The notes: generated from the letters alone by a model not told the origin. A DNA stretch of 64,000 nucleotides from Dokdonella sp. (GCF_019634775.1 NZ_JAHCAS010000001.1:2362894-2426893); one strand, 5' to 3'. Positions 1-8,702 are shown, counted from the stretch's first letter. Program-made: numbers and translations.

Positions 1-1
1 T

Positions 2-841
2 TGGGTCGGCGAACTGCGCCTCGGCGCCGCCAACCTTGGCGAGGCGCGCTTCGAGAGCCGGCCGAGCCAGGACGGCATGCACATCGACTTGCTCGAGACC
101 GCTTCAGCAGCACTCGACATGCGTGCACGTGGTGAATGGACCGGTGCTGCCAGCGACAGTCGTTCGCATCTTGTCATCGACATGACCGCGCAAAGCCTCG
201 GGCGCATGCTCGACGCCTTCGGCTTCGCCGGCATCATCGACGGCGGCAAGACGCTTGCGCGCATCGACGCGCAATGGCCCGGCGCGCCGGCCGCGTTCGC
301 CCTCGCCAACCTCGACGGCACGCTCGAACTGTCGGTCGACAAGGGGCGCATCCTCGAGGTCAATCCCGGTGCCGGCGGGCGCCTGTTCGGGCTGCTCTCG
401 CTGACCGAGATTCCACGCCGCCTGTCACTCGACTTCAGCGACCTGTTCCGCTCGGGCATGAGCTTCAACGAGATCAAGGGGCGCTTCGTCCTGCGCGACG
501 GCAATGCCTTCACCGAGGGCCTGCACATCGACAGCCCGGCTGCGAGCATCGATATCACGGGCCGAACCGGCCTGCGCGCGCGCGACTACGACCAGCAGAT
601 GGTCGTGACGCCACGCGCCGGTGCGACCCTGCCGGTGGTCGGCGCCATCGCCGGCGGCCCGGTCGGCGCCGCCGCTGGCCTCGTCGTGCAGGGCCTGATC
701 GGCAAGCAGATCAACGAGGTCGCGCAGTCGCGCTACCGGGTCGGCGGTAGCTGGGACAAGCCTGACATCACCCTGCTCGCGCGCGAGCGTACGCCGGCGA
801 CGAAACGCGGTGCCGGCGAAGTGTCAGGGCCGCAGCCATAG
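2..841 (+). CDS. YhdP/AsmA-like protein, C-terminal part (5' end outside window)
   Basis: The open frame runs in from the left edge, so only the last 279 residues are visible. They have the pattern of the C-terminal part of YhdP-type (TIGR02099/AsmA-like) envelope proteins: alternating hydrophobic beta-strand residues, a segment LSLDFSDLF followed by GMSFNEIKG, a middle PVVGAIAGGPVGAAAG stretch and a final RYRVGGSWDKPDI motif. Relatives are very long inner-membrane-anchored proteins that bridge the periplasm and help move phospholipids to the outer membrane. That role is inferred from the family. The gene converges on the phosphatase gene to its right, with about 140 bp between the stops. Confidence 0.8.
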   Translation, partial: WVGELRLGAANLGEARFESRPSQDGMHIDLLETASAALDMRARGEWTGAASDSRSHLVIDMTAQSLGRMLDAFGFAGIIDGGKTLARIDAQWPGAPAAFALANLDGTLELSVDKGRILEVNPGAGGRLFGLLSLTEIPRRLSLDFSDLFRSGMSFNEIKGRFVLRDGNAFTEGLHIDSPAASIDITGRTGLRARDYDQQMVVTPRAGATLPVVGAIAGGPVGAAAGLVVQGLIGKQINEVAQSRYRVGGSWDKPDITLLARERTPATKRGAGEVSGPQP

Positions 842-984
842 GGAAGAGGAGTGGCCACGCACCACGCACTCCCGTGCCAGTTGAAGCGTGCGAGCCCGTC
901 ACCCTGGTGCGGACGCACGTGCACGGGAGGGCAGATCGCAGCGTCATCCCACGTTCGGGCGCCGATGCGGCGCGCGCCATCGCT

Positions 985-1689
985 TCAGCGGTTGCGTACG
1001 AGAACCACGGTGATGTTGTCGGCACCGCCGCCATCGAGGGCGGCCAGCACGAGTTGGTCAACGCACTCCTGCGCCGAAAGCTCGGAACGGGCGAGGACCG
1101 CGGCGATCTCGGCGTCGCCGACTTCCTCGGTGAGGCCGTCGCTGCACAGCAGGATCTGCGTGCCGGGGTGGAACTCGCCGCGTACCGTCTCGACACGCAG
1201 CGCCTGCGGATCGGTCACGCCGAGCGCCTGGGTGACGACGTTGCGGTGCGGATGGCTGCGCGCCTGCTCGACCGTGATCGCGCCCTGGTCGATCAGTTCC
1301 TGCACGTAGGAGTGGTCCTGCGAAATCTGCTTGAGCCCGCCGTTCCACAGATAGATGCGGCTGTCGCCGACCCAGGCGATCTCGAACTCGCGCTCGCTGA
1401 TCAGGCGCATGGTGGCGATCGTCGTGCCCATCGGCAGGGCTTCGCTGCGGCGGTTCGAGTGCCTGATGATTTCCTCGTCGGCCAGTTGCACGGCACGCAC
1501 CAAGGGCGTGCCCTTGCCGACCTCGGCGACAAGGGTGTCGCGCGCGATTGCGCTGGCGACTTCGCCATGTTCATGTCCGCCCATGCCGTCGGCGACGAGC
1601 CACACGCCGAGGTCGGCATCGGCGTAATACGTGTCTTCGTTGTGCTCGCGGCGCAAACCGACGTGCGTGCTGTGGCCGAATTCGATCAT
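985..1689 (-). CDS. PP2C-type Ser/Thr protein phosphatase (Stp1-like)
   Basis: A 234-residue soluble PP2C phosphatase that would remove phosphate from Ser/Thr residues using two Mn/Mg ions. Visible motifs are RREHNED (13-19), DGMGGH (34-39), an inner GTT, VGDSRIY, SDGLTEE and the C-terminal GGGADNITVVLV. I chose the ATG at 1689 (MIEFGHSTHVG) because bacterial Stp proteins begin close to the RREHNED motif. Upstream in-frame codons reach 1851 but encode an Arg/Ala-rich stretch unlike the family. A Ser/Thr kinase gene lies about 4 kb away and could be its partner, though nothing in the sequence proves that. Confidence 0.9.
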   Translation of the reverse strand: MIEFGHSTHVGLRREHNEDTYYADADLGVWLVADGMGGHEHGEVASAIARDTLVAEVGKGTPLVRAVQLADEEIIRHSNRRSEALPMGTTIATMRLISEREFEIAWVGDSRIYLWNGGLKQISQDHSYVQELIDQGAITVEQARSHPHRNVVTQALGVTDPQALRVETVRGEFHPGTQILLCSDGLTEEVGDAEIAAVLARSELSAQECVDQLVLAALDGGGADNITVVLVRNR

Positions 1690-1895
1690 GCGCGCTCGAT
1701 CAAGAAATCTGGTGGAAGAGTCCGGGTTCCCTGCACGCGACCCGACCCCAGCGGGTGCCGCCGAACGCCGGCATGATGCCGCGTGCCTCGCGGCGGGGCA
1801 AGCCGCAGCATCGAAGCCGATGCTGCGTTTCGCCATGCGGGCCATGCGCAAAACGGCAAAGGAAGCCGCAAAGGGCCAGATGGGCCGTTACGACC

Positions 1896-2180
1896 TCACT
1901 CGAAGCCGTCGCTGAAGATCCGGTCCCCGGGCCCGTCAGCCGGCGGGCCGGCCGGCCAGAACCCGCCGCGCGCGGTGAAGTCGCCGCCCTGCATCACCCC
2001 GGCATCATGCTGCCCGGCCGTGGCCGCGAGCTGGAAATCCCCGCCGCCGGCCGTGGCCGAGCCGCCGGCGATGACAGATTTCTTCAGGGTGAAATCCCCG
2101 CCTGTCGATTGCGCCACCGCTGTGCCGGCCACGGCCAGCATGGCGGCGAGCACGGCGACGCGCAGTCCCGCAGGGCGCAT
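1896..2180 (-). CDS. small secreted protein ending in an IFSDGFE tail
   Basis: A 94-residue protein with a clear signal peptide (MRPAGLRVAVLAAMLAVAG, cleavage after AVA). The mature part has two GGDF repeats and a GGFW motif, a layout seen in small secreted proteins of Lysobacterales, and ends in DRIFSDGFE. The start at 2180 is preferred because it sits directly on the signal peptide. An alternative ATG at 2264 would touch the stop of the upstream fibre gene but adds a poor N-terminus. It is probably co-transcribed with that gene. Function unknown. The tail recurs in two other secreted proteins of this window. Confidence 0.65.
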   Translation of the reverse strand: MRPAGLRVAVLAAMLAVAGTAVAQSTGGDFTLKKSVIAGGSATAGGGDFQLAATAGQHDAGVMQGGDFTARGGFWPAGPPADGPGDRIFSDGFE

Positions 2181-2265
2181 TCGCCAAAGGCGGAATGCGC
2201 CGGATGTCGGTGCATGGAGGAGAGCATGCGGCGCAATTGCATTGCGCCCTGTGGCGCTGCACATG

Positions 2266-4533
2266 TCAGTGCTCCTTGCGCGTCAGCAGCGCGCGCAGTT
2301 GCGCCAGTTCCGCGCGCAGCGCATCGACATCGGCGCGCAGGGCTTCATTGCTTTCACGCGCCAGGCTTTCGCGGGCGGCCAGTTCCTGCACCGCGCCGGC
2401 CAGCACGGCAGTGAGGCGTTCGTAGCGCACGCCTTCGATCTCACCTTCGGCGTTGCGCGTCACCAGACGCTCGTCAAGTTCGGCCACTTCCTCGGCGATG
2501 AAGCCGATGTCCGGCATGCCCGAATCCCTCCATTCGTAGCCCACCGGGCGCAGCCGCAGCACCGCATCCAGGCCCAGGTCGAGCGCCTCGATGGCCTGCT
2601 TGTAGCGGGCGCTGGAGGAGCAGGTGGCGATCTGGTTGGAAGCGTTGCGGCACAGCGAGGTGCTGCCTGCGCTGCCGAGCGTGGGCAGGCTGAGCACGCC
2701 GCTGCTGCTCAGGGACATGCGCGTGATATTGCCGTTGGTGCGGAACAGCATGCTGTGGGCGGGGGTGTAGTGGATGCCGCCCTGGTTGGCATTGTCGGCA
2801 TCGCCGAAACGCAGGGCCTTGTTCTCGCTGCCACCGGCGATCAGGTAGAGGCTCGCGCCGTTGTCGTTCTCGAACACGGCCACGGCGGAACTGTTGATCG
2901 GGTTGTCGGCCAGCGGCAGGCCGGAATCCCCGCGCACCACATTGAGGTACGCACGCGGGTTGCGCGCTGCCGTGCCTGAACGTTGCAAGGTCATGCCGTC
3001 CTGAGCCCGCACCAGGAAGCGGTTGGGGCCGTTGCTGACGAAGTTGCTGAACTGGCGATCGGCCCAGACGAAGGTGCCCGCGTCCCCTGAACTGCTCGGG
3101 GCGTTCTCCACGTTGTCGCATCCCGACCCCTCGGGATCGGTGCCGGTGCCGAAAGGTGGCCGGACCTTGGCGCCAGATCCTCCTGCCCAACTTCCGCTAG
3201 CGCCCGCGCAGTTGTTTTCGCCACCGCTCACGGTGCTCGATGAATTGAGTGCCGTGTTGTCGCTGCCGCCGCCGACGGTGCTACCTGAAGCGCCGGCCGT
3301 GTTGCGGATGCCACCGCCGACAGTGCTATTTGAACCGAGTGCCCTGTTGCCGAAGCCACCGCCGACGGTGCTTCGACTTCCGCTCGCGGTGCTGCCGAAG
3401 CCGCCGCTTATGGTGCTATCAGACCCGCTCGCGGTGCTGCCGAAGCCGCCGCTTATGGTGCTATCAGACCCGCTCGCGGTGTTGTCGCCGCCGCCGCCGA
3501 CGGTGCTTCGTAGTCCGCTCGCGGCGTTGGCCTCGCCACCACCAATAGTGCTTCCAGTCGCGCTCGCGATGTTGTCGCGGCCGCCGGAGACCGTCGCGTG
3601 TTGCGCGTCATTGACCGTCCCGGCATCGTCGCCCGCACGATTGCGCTGTCCACCGCCGATGGTGCCAAAGCTGTCGGTGACACGATTGGGGCCACCACCT
3701 CCTCCGATCACTGCACCCGCCACGCCCGCAGTGATCGCGTTGATGCTTCGGCCCAGCAGCACATTGACCTCTCCTCCGGCCGTCACCTCCCAGCGCGCCA
3801 CACGCTGGTTGTTGCTGCGCAGCTCCAAGGGCTGTGCGTTGGTGGTGCCGAGGAATTGCGCCGTGGTCGCCGCATTGCCCGAGGTGGACCAGAAACCGCT
3901 GGTGCCGGGTATCGCTTCGCAGGTTGGCGCGGTGCCGGTCTGATCCACGCCACGCATGGCGGAGCCGACAGGGCAGCTGCCGCTGATGCGCCGCTGCACT
4001 TGGGTTGCGTCGATCTTGGCGGCGGTGACGGCCGCATTGGCGATGTTTGCCGTGCCCACCGCGCCCGCCGCCAGTTGGGGCGCACCGATGCTGCCGGGCG
4101 CGACCTGCGCGGCGAAGTCCGCATCGGAGGCGTGTTGTGCGTACGGCGTGGCGGCGATCTTCTGGCGCGGCAGCAGCGTGGTGAAGCTGGTCTCGCCCGC
4201 GCGCCGCACGCGCAGTTGCAGGAAGCGCTCCGGCCCGGTGAACACCAGCGGGCCGGGGTCGATGGAGAGCAGGAAGCGGCCCTCGGTCAGCACCGTGCCG
4301 GGGAACAGCAACGGCGCGGGATTGAGCGGCGTGCCCGGGCAGGGCTCGGCCGTGCAGGGATCGGCGAACAGGTCGGCCTGGAAGTCGTAACTGGCCGCCT
4401 GCGTGCCGCTGACATCCAACTGCCCCTGGTACGTGAACGCTGTCTGCTGCGCTGCCAATGGCGGTGCCGCGATCAGCCATCCCATCAGCCAGACCACCCG
4501 GAACATCCCCGTTTTCTTCGACTTGCCACGCAT
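2266..4533 (-). CDS. secreted fibre-like protein with YadA-head-like repeats and S74 chaperone tail
   Basis: A 755-residue exported protein. A signal peptide (residues 10-30, ending PPLAAQQ) is followed by an N-terminal beta domain. At roughly 270-460 there is a run of 15-residue repeats of the type STxxGGxxNTASGS, resembling the left-handed beta-roll heads of trimeric adhesins. The C-terminal 110 residues look like the peptidase S74 intramolecular chaperone: SSARYKQAI, RPVGYEW, DIGFIAEEV, then a coiled coil rich in Ala/Leu/Glu. In known S74 proteins a Ser-Lys dyad cleaves this part off after trimerisation. No outer-membrane barrel is present, so how it stays on the cell is unclear. Start 4533 has a GGGAG-type RBS. 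Confidence 0.75.
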   Translation of the reverse strand: MRGKSKKTGMFRVVWLMGWLIAAPPLAAQQTAFTYQGQLDVSGTQAASYDFQADLFADPCTAEPCPGTPLNPAPLLFPGTVLTEGRFLLSIDPGPLVFTGPERFLQLRVRRAGETSFTTLLPRQKIAATPYAQHASDADFAAQVAPGSIGAPQLAAGAVGTANIANAAVTAAKIDATQVQRRISGSCPVGSAMRGVDQTGTAPTCEAIPGTSGFWSTSGNAATTAQFLGTTNAQPLELRSNNQRVARWEVTAGGEVNVLLGRSINAITAGVAGAVIGGGGGPNRVTDSFGTIGGGQRNRAGDDAGTVNDAQHATVSGGRDNIASATGSTIGGGEANAASGLRSTVGGGGDNTASGSDSTISGGFGSTASGSDSTISGGFGSTASGSRSTVGGGFGNRALGSNSTVGGGIRNTAGASGSTVGGGSDNTALNSSSTVSGGENNCAGASGSWAGGSGAKVRPPFGTGTDPEGSGCDNVENAPSSSGDAGTFVWADRQFSNFVSNGPNRFLVRAQDGMTLQRSGTAARNPRAYLNVVRGDSGLPLADNPINSSAVAVFENDNGASLYLIAGGSENKALRFGDADNANQGGIHYTPAHSMLFRTNGNITRMSLSSSGVLSLPTLGSAGSTSLCRNASNQIATCSSSARYKQAIEALDLGLDAVLRLRPVGYEWRDSGMPDIGFIAEEVAELDERLVTRNAEGEIEGVRYERLTAVLAGAVQELAARESLARESNEALRADVDALRAELAQLRALLTRKEH
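3380..3469 (-). repeat. perfect 45-bp tandem duplication inside the fibre gene
   Basis: Two identical 45-bp units (3380-3424 and 3425-3469) encode consecutive 15-residue repeats STISGGFGSTASGS(D/R). They are followed by the first bases of a third copy. Identity at the DNA level points to recent slippage or recombination, so repeat number may vary between strains. Confidence 0.85.
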
Positions 4534-4664
4534 GTCCTGCTCCCGTGATGGCCATGTTTTGCAGCCTCCTACTTCACATCACGGAAAACGGCGGCGGGTT
4601 TTGCCATTCGCGCCGAAAATTTTTCTTCCTCCCGATGTGGCGCGCAGAAAACGCCCGCTTGTCT

Positions 4665-4688
4665 CCCTCCTTCGCGTGCGAAGGAGGG
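4665..4688. other. hairpin in the gap between the fibre gene and the toxin-antitoxin pair
   Basis: An 11-bp perfect inverted repeat (CCCTCCTTCGC / GCGAAGGAGGG, 2-nt spacer) lies in the 298-bp divergent gap 4534-4831. It has no T run on either side, so it is not a clear terminator. Apart from this and the operator at 4796-4815 I see nothing in the gap. Confidence 0.5.
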
Positions 4689-4795
4689 CCGGGGTGGATG
4701 GCGCATCGAGCAACGGGGCGCTGCTTTGGGCTTCGAGGGGATTGCGACTTGAAGCCTTCGAGTCGTGGTGCTGCGTATTGCGTCGCTTGAAATTG

Positions 4796-4815
4796 CGTAA
4801 AATACATATTTTACG
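4796..4815. promoter_or_regulatory. palindromic operator of the toxin-antitoxin operon
   Basis: CGTAAAATA-CA-TATTTTACG is a perfect 9-bp inverted repeat with a 2-bp spacer, ending 16 bp before the antitoxin ATG in otherwise GC-rich DNA. A TTGAAA hexamer lies just upstream (4787-4792), so the palindrome overlaps the probable promoter. Phd/YefM and VapB antitoxins autorepress through palindromes of this kind. The binding itself is inferred. Confidence 0.7.
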
Positions 4816-4831
4816 TATTCTTCGGGCCACC

Positions 4832-5083
4832 ATGCCGACCATCACCGCCACCGATCTTGCACGCAATACCCGCGCCATCCTCGACCAGGTGGCTGGCGGC
4901 GAAGCCGTGGACGTGGAGCGTAACCAGCGCATCATCGCCACGCTTGTTCCCGCCGTGCGCTCGATGACGGCCCAAGAAGCACTGGCCGGCCTGCGCCCCA
5001 TGCTTTCCCGCACCTGGGCCGGTCAATGGCTGAAAGACAGCCGTACCGGATTCGACGATGGTGTGCGCAACCCGTGGGGATGA
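4832..5083 (+). CDS. Phd/YefM-type antitoxin
   Basis: An 83-residue protein (MPTITATDLARNTRAILDQ) with the N-terminal ribbon-helix-type start of the Phd/YefM antitoxin family: T-A-T-D-L-A-R-N followed by DQVAGGEAVDVERN and an I/L-rich strand. The C-terminal half, ending FDDGVRNPW, would wrap the toxin. Its stop overlaps the toxin start by 4 bp (ATGA), the usual coupling that ensures antitoxin is made first. The start at 4832 is set by the family N-terminus. It likely represses its own promoter through the palindrome at 4796-4815. Confidence 0.88.
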   Translation: MPTITATDLARNTRAILDQVAGGEAVDVERNQRIIATLVPAVRSMTAQEALAGLRPMLSRTWAGQWLKDSRTGFDDGVRNPWG

Positions 5084-5478
5084 TCTTCGACAGCAGTGTG
5101 TGGGCGGCACTGGCATCCGCCGACCTCGAGCATGAGGCAGTCATCGCCGTTGCCGGCGACATGCAGGTATTCGCGTCAACGGTTTCCCTTGGCGAGCTTC
5201 GCTTCGGCGTCGAAATCTGCGAAGACCCGGCGCAGCGCGCCTTGCGTGCGGCCTTCCTGCGCCAGGTCGAGACCCGCCCGGTGCTCGACCTCACCCGTCA
5301 TACCGCAGCCGCCTTCGGCATGCTGGCCGCCGCCGTGAAGCGCACGGGCCGCTCGCCCCGGCCCCGTTACAACGATCTGTGGCTCGCCGCCCAGGCCATC
5401 GAACACGGATATGCCGTGCTCACCCGCAACGCACGGGATTTTGCCGATCTGCCGGGGCTGCGGATCATCGCGATTTGA
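5080..5478 (+). CDS. VapC-like PIN-domain toxin
   Basis: A 132-residue PIN-domain ribonuclease. The acidic metal-binding residues fit D4 (MIFDSSVW), E39 (LGELRFG), D99 (YNDLWLAA) and D120 (NARDFADL). Family members cut RNA, often tRNA or rRNA, when freed from the antitoxin. The start at 5080 gives the standard short hydrophobic strand before D4 and overlaps the antitoxin stop. The pairing of a Phd-type antitoxin with a PIN toxin is common. The next gene, the kinase, begins only 8 bp later but is probably independent. Confidence 0.9.
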   Translation: MIFDSSVWAALASADLEHEAVIAVAGDMQVFASTVSLGELRFGVEICEDPAQRALRAAFLRQVETRPVLDLTRHTAAAFGMLAAAVKRTGRSPRPRYNDLWLAAQAIEHGYAVLTRNARDFADLPGLRIIAI

Positions 5479-5486
5479 CCGCCGCC

Positions 5487-7946
5487 ATGCCCATCGATCC
5501 CAACCAGTTTCAAACCGGCGGCGCGCTGCATGGCGCAGTCGCCGCCTCGCTCGTGCGCGAGTGCGAGGCGGCGGCGGAATTGCAGGTGGGCGATGAAGTG
5601 GGCAACTTCCGCGTGCTGCGCGAACTGGGCCGGGGCGGCATGGCGGTGGTGTATCTGGCCGAACGCAGCGATGGCGAATACGAGCAGCGCATCGCGCTCA
5701 AGTGGATGCAGGCCGGGCAGAACGATGCCGCCGGCGAGGCGCTGTTCCGGCGCGAGCGCCAGGCGCTGGCCGATCTGGCCCATCCGCATATCGCGCGCCT
5801 GCTCGATGGCGGGCGCGGTGCGCAGGGCCAGCCGTGGTTTGCGATGGAATACATCCATGGGCAACCGCTGGATGCGCACTGCATTGCCACAGGGTTGCCG
5901 CTGCGGCAGCGCCTGGAACGCTTCTTGGAGGTGTGTTCGGCGGTTGCCTTCGCGCACGCGCATGGCGTGCTGCATCGGGACATCAAGCCCTCCAACGTGC
6001 TGGTGGATGGCGAAGGCGGCGCGAAGCTGCTGGATTTCGGCATTGCGCAACTGCTGGGTGACAACGATGCGCTGGCCACACGCGCTTTCACGCCCGGCTA
6101 CGCCAGCCCCGAACAGGTGGCAGGCGAACCGCTGACGGCGGCCTCGGACGTGTACCAGTTGGGTCGCCTGCTGGCTGCCGTGCTGAGCCGCGATGCCGAT
6201 GAACGCGACACCGTGGCCCGCGTGCAGGCCACACGGGTACTGGCAGCCGCGGTGGAAGGCACGTCAGAGGCGGGCATCCCGGCCGACCTCCCGGCCGACC
6301 TGGCCGCGATCCTCGCCACGGCCTGTCATCTCGAACCTGCACGGCGCTACGCCACGGTGGAGGCGCTGGCTTCGGACGTGCGCGCCTTTCTCGATCATCG
6401 GCCTGTCGCGGCGCGGCCGCGCACGGCGACTTACCTGGTCACGCGCTACACGCAGCGGCATCCGCTCGGCGTGGCGCTCGGCGCGCTGGCGTTGGCGGTG
6501 CTCATCGTGGCCACCCTGGCCTTCACCCATCGTCTGGCACAGGAACGCGACATCGCCCAGGCCGAACGCGATACCGCACAGCGCGAGCGTGATGCCGCCG
6601 AGCGTGCACGCGCGGCGAGCGAGGCGATCAATCGCTTCCTCAACGAGGATCTGCTCGATGCCGCCAATCCGCTGCGGCGCGCGCCGGGCGCGCCCGATGT
6701 GACGGTGCGGCAGGCGCTGGATACGGCGGAAGCACAGATCGGGAAGCGCTTTGCCGCCGCGCCGGACGTGCACGCGGAGGTACTGGTCACGCTTGGCGTG
6801 GTGCGTTACGAGTTCGGCGAGTACGAGCGCGCCCGCAAGCTCTACGAGGCCGCGTTGCAGGCTGCCGCCACGCTGGAACCCGCACATCCGGCACGGCTGC
6901 GGGCCCAGGCGGAGATGGGCGCGCTGGACATCAGCGAACAGGACTTCGCGCGCGGCATTGCGGCGTTCCAGGCGCTGGCCGAACTGGGTGCACGCGAACT
7001 GGCGCAAGACGATCCGCGCCGGTGGAACTGGCGTCTGCGCCTGCTCGAAGCACGCTCGCGCCAAGGGGCCGATGTGGGCTTGCACGGTGAGTTCGAGGCA
7101 TTGGCGCAGGAGGCCGACGCCGCGCTGGGGACACCCAATGCGGTTTCCGGCGAGGCGCGCCTGTTTATCGCTCAGGGCCAGCGCATGAACGGCACGCCGG
7201 CGGATGGCGCCGCAGCGGCGCAGCGCGCCCACGACGATCTTTCCGCATCCCTCGGGGTGGATCATCCTTCCACGCTCAAGGCCTTGTCGGTGCTGGCGCA
7301 CGGGCTTCAGGCGCGCGGCGAGTACGACGGGGCCATCGAGGCCGCGCGGCGTGCCTTCGAACTGCAACGCGCGCGCTACGGCACCGACACCATCGACACA
7401 CTGTTCCTGCAGAACGAGTACGGCTTCCTGCTCAGCGCCGTGGATCGGATGGACGAGGCCGAACCGGTGTTCGCGGATCTGGTCGAACGCCGCGCCGCGA
7501 TGTGGGGCGAGAACGCAATCCAGGCGGTGCCGCCGCTGAGCAATCTGGCGCACGCGCGCATGCGGCTGGGGCGCCCTAGCGAGGCGCTGGGCGATTTCCA
7601 GCGGACGATGCGCATTCTCGACGGGCTGCCCGATGCGCCTGCGACCATCCGCAGCACCGTCCTGCGCGGCTTGGGCGATTGTCTGCGCGAGCTGGGCCGC
7701 TATCGGGAGGCGATGAGCGCGCTCAATGCGGGCGATGAAGTCGCCACCGCCCTCGGCCCGGACGACCTGCGCCGCTTCGCGTTGCAGGCCAGCCGTGGGC
7801 GTCTCCTGATCGCGATGGGCGAGCGCGAGCGCGGCCTGCGCTTGCTGGACGAGAGCATCGCCGCCATGCAGGCCCGCACCACCGACGACAATCCCACGCT
7901 CAAGCCATTGCTCGCGGCGCGGCGCGCGATGGTCGACACGCCGTAG
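5487..7946 (+). CDS. membrane Ser/Thr protein kinase with C-terminal TPR region
   Basis: An 819-residue kinase. The N-terminal kinase domain has the glycine loop GRGGMAVVY (48-56), lysine K72, catalytic HRDIKPSN (163-170), DFG (183-185) and YASPEQ. One transmembrane helix follows at about 325-347 (GVALGALALAVLIVATLAF), then a charged coiled coil and a long TPR-type helical region to the end, presumably periplasmic. This architecture is typical of kinases paired with ECF sigma factors in Lysobacterales. The sigma gene lies tail-to-tail 38 bp downstream. Start 5487 (MPIDPNQF) fits the family; in-frame codons continue upstream into the toxin gene but are noise. Confidence 0.9.
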   Translation: MPIDPNQFQTGGALHGAVAASLVRECEAAAELQVGDEVGNFRVLRELGRGGMAVVYLAERSDGEYEQRIALKWMQAGQNDAAGEALFRRERQALADLAHPHIARLLDGGRGAQGQPWFAMEYIHGQPLDAHCIATGLPLRQRLERFLEVCSAVAFAHAHGVLHRDIKPSNVLVDGEGGAKLLDFGIAQLLGDNDALATRAFTPGYASPEQVAGEPLTAASDVYQLGRLLAAVLSRDADERDTVARVQATRVLAAAVEGTSEAGIPADLPADLAAILATACHLEPARRYATVEALASDVRAFLDHRPVAARPRTATYLVTRYTQRHPLGVALGALALAVLIVATLAFTHRLAQERDIAQAERDTAQRERDAAERARAASEAINRFLNEDLLDAANPLRRAPGAPDVTVRQALDTAEAQIGKRFAAAPDVHAEVLVTLGVVRYEFGEYERARKLYEAALQAAATLEPAHPARLRAQAEMGALDISEQDFARGIAAFQALAELGARELAQDDPRRWNWRLRLLEARSRQGADVGLHGEFEALAQEADAALGTPNAVSGEARLFIAQGQRMNGTPADGAAAAQRAHDDLSASLGVDHPSTLKALSVLAHGLQARGEYDGAIEAARRAFELQRARYGTDTIDTLFLQNEYGFLLSAVDRMDEAEPVFADLVERRAAMWGENAIQAVPPLSNLAHARMRLGRPSEALGDFQRTMRILDGLPDAPATIRSTVLRGLGDCLRELGRYREAMSALNAGDEVATALGPDDLRRFALQASRGRLLIAMGERERGLRLLDESIAAMQARTTDDNPTLKPLLAARRAMVDTP

Positions 7947-7984
7947 GTCGGCTCAAGCCGCGAAGCGGTGGAGCCGACGTTTTC

Positions 7985-8539
7985 CTAACCGACGTTCTCC
8001 GCCAGCCACGCCCGCGCCGCATCCCAGTCCCGATGCACGGTGCGCGGCGAGGTGCCCAGCGCCAGCGCGGTATCGGCATCGTTGAGGCCGCCGAAGTAGC
8101 GGCATTCGAACACCTGGGCCTGGCGCGGTTCGACTGCGGCGAGGCGGTCGAGCGCCGCGTCGATTTCCACCAGCAGGACGAACTGGCCGGTGTCGGCGAC
8201 CTGCACATTGGCGACGTCCGTGGCGGGCGCACCGCCGCCGCGCTTGGCCGCGAGCCGTTTGCGCGCATGGTCGATCAACACCTGGCGCATGATCCGCACC
8301 GCCAGCGACATCAGATGACCGCGATCGCGCGGCGCGCCGTCGGCACGCTCCAGGCGCAGGTAGCACTCGTGTACCAGTGCAGTGGTATCTAGGGTGTGGC
8401 TGTTGCGCTCGGTGAAGGCATTGCGCGCCAGCCGCTTGAGGTCGGGATAGACCAGCTCGACCAGCCGGTTCCACGCCTGGCGGTCGCCACCGCCGGCGAG
8501 ATCGAGCAATCGGGTGATGTTGGCACCTGGCATGTGCAT
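7985..8539 (-). CDS. ECF-like sigma-70 factor (TIGR02999-type)
   Basis: A 184-residue sigma factor with region 2 (LVELVYPDLKRLARNAF ... TTALVHECYLRL ... RGHLMSLAVRIMRQVLIDHAR) and region 4 (EPRQAQVFECRYFGGLNDADTA ... TVHRDWDAARAWL). These are the marks of the ECF-like group usually found next to Ser/Thr kinases, and such a kinase sits tail-to-tail beside it. No anti-sigma gene is present, so control by phosphorylation is plausible. Start 8539 (MHMPGAN) is chosen because farther upstream in-frame codons run into the tRNA-Leu gene; an ATG at 8533 is also possible. Confidence 0.87.
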   Translation of the reverse strand: MHMPGANITRLLDLAGGGDRQAWNRLVELVYPDLKRLARNAFTERNSHTLDTTALVHECYLRLERADGAPRDRGHLMSLAVRIMRQVLIDHARKRLAAKRGGGAPATDVANVQVADTGQFVLLVEIDAALDRLAAVEPRQAQVFECRYFGGLNDADTALALGTSPRTVHRDWDAARAWLAENVG

Positions 8540-8583
8540 GTTCCATGCGTTGCGCAGGCTTGCCGGGCCGTCGCGGCGAGCCT

Positions 8584-8669
8584 TGGTGCCGAAGGTGGGA
8601 CTCGAACCCACACTCTGTTGCCAGAAACGGATTTTGAGTCCGTCGCGTCTACCATTCCACCACTTCGGC
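8584..8669 (-). tRNA. tRNA-Leu (anticodon CAA)
   Basis: The reverse complement folds as a class II tRNA. It has a 7-bp acceptor (GCCGAAG/CTTCGGC), a D loop with TGGTAGAC, anticodon stem ACGGA/TCCGT with loop CTCAAAA (anticodon CAA, reading UUG), a variable arm, a T loop GTTCGAGTC and an encoded CCA end. It lies between the sigma factor gene and the cysteine dioxygenase gene. Confidence 0.95.
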
Positions 8670-8702
8670 GTGGGGCGTGGAGTATAGCGGACCAGGGGCC
8701 GC

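Noticed and set aside
842..984. Gap between the YhdP-like gene and the PP2C gene
   Set aside because: Inspected for a terminator or small gene; nothing convincing between the convergent stops.
3380..3469. Possible CRISPR-like array
   Set aside because: The repeats are back-to-back coding units without spacers; no cas genes are present. No CRISPR array seen anywhere in the window.
3249..3548. Cys/Arg-rich small plus-strand ORF
   Set aside because: It mirrors the tandem repeats of the fibre gene; the Cys/Arg pattern is a by-product of the repeat.
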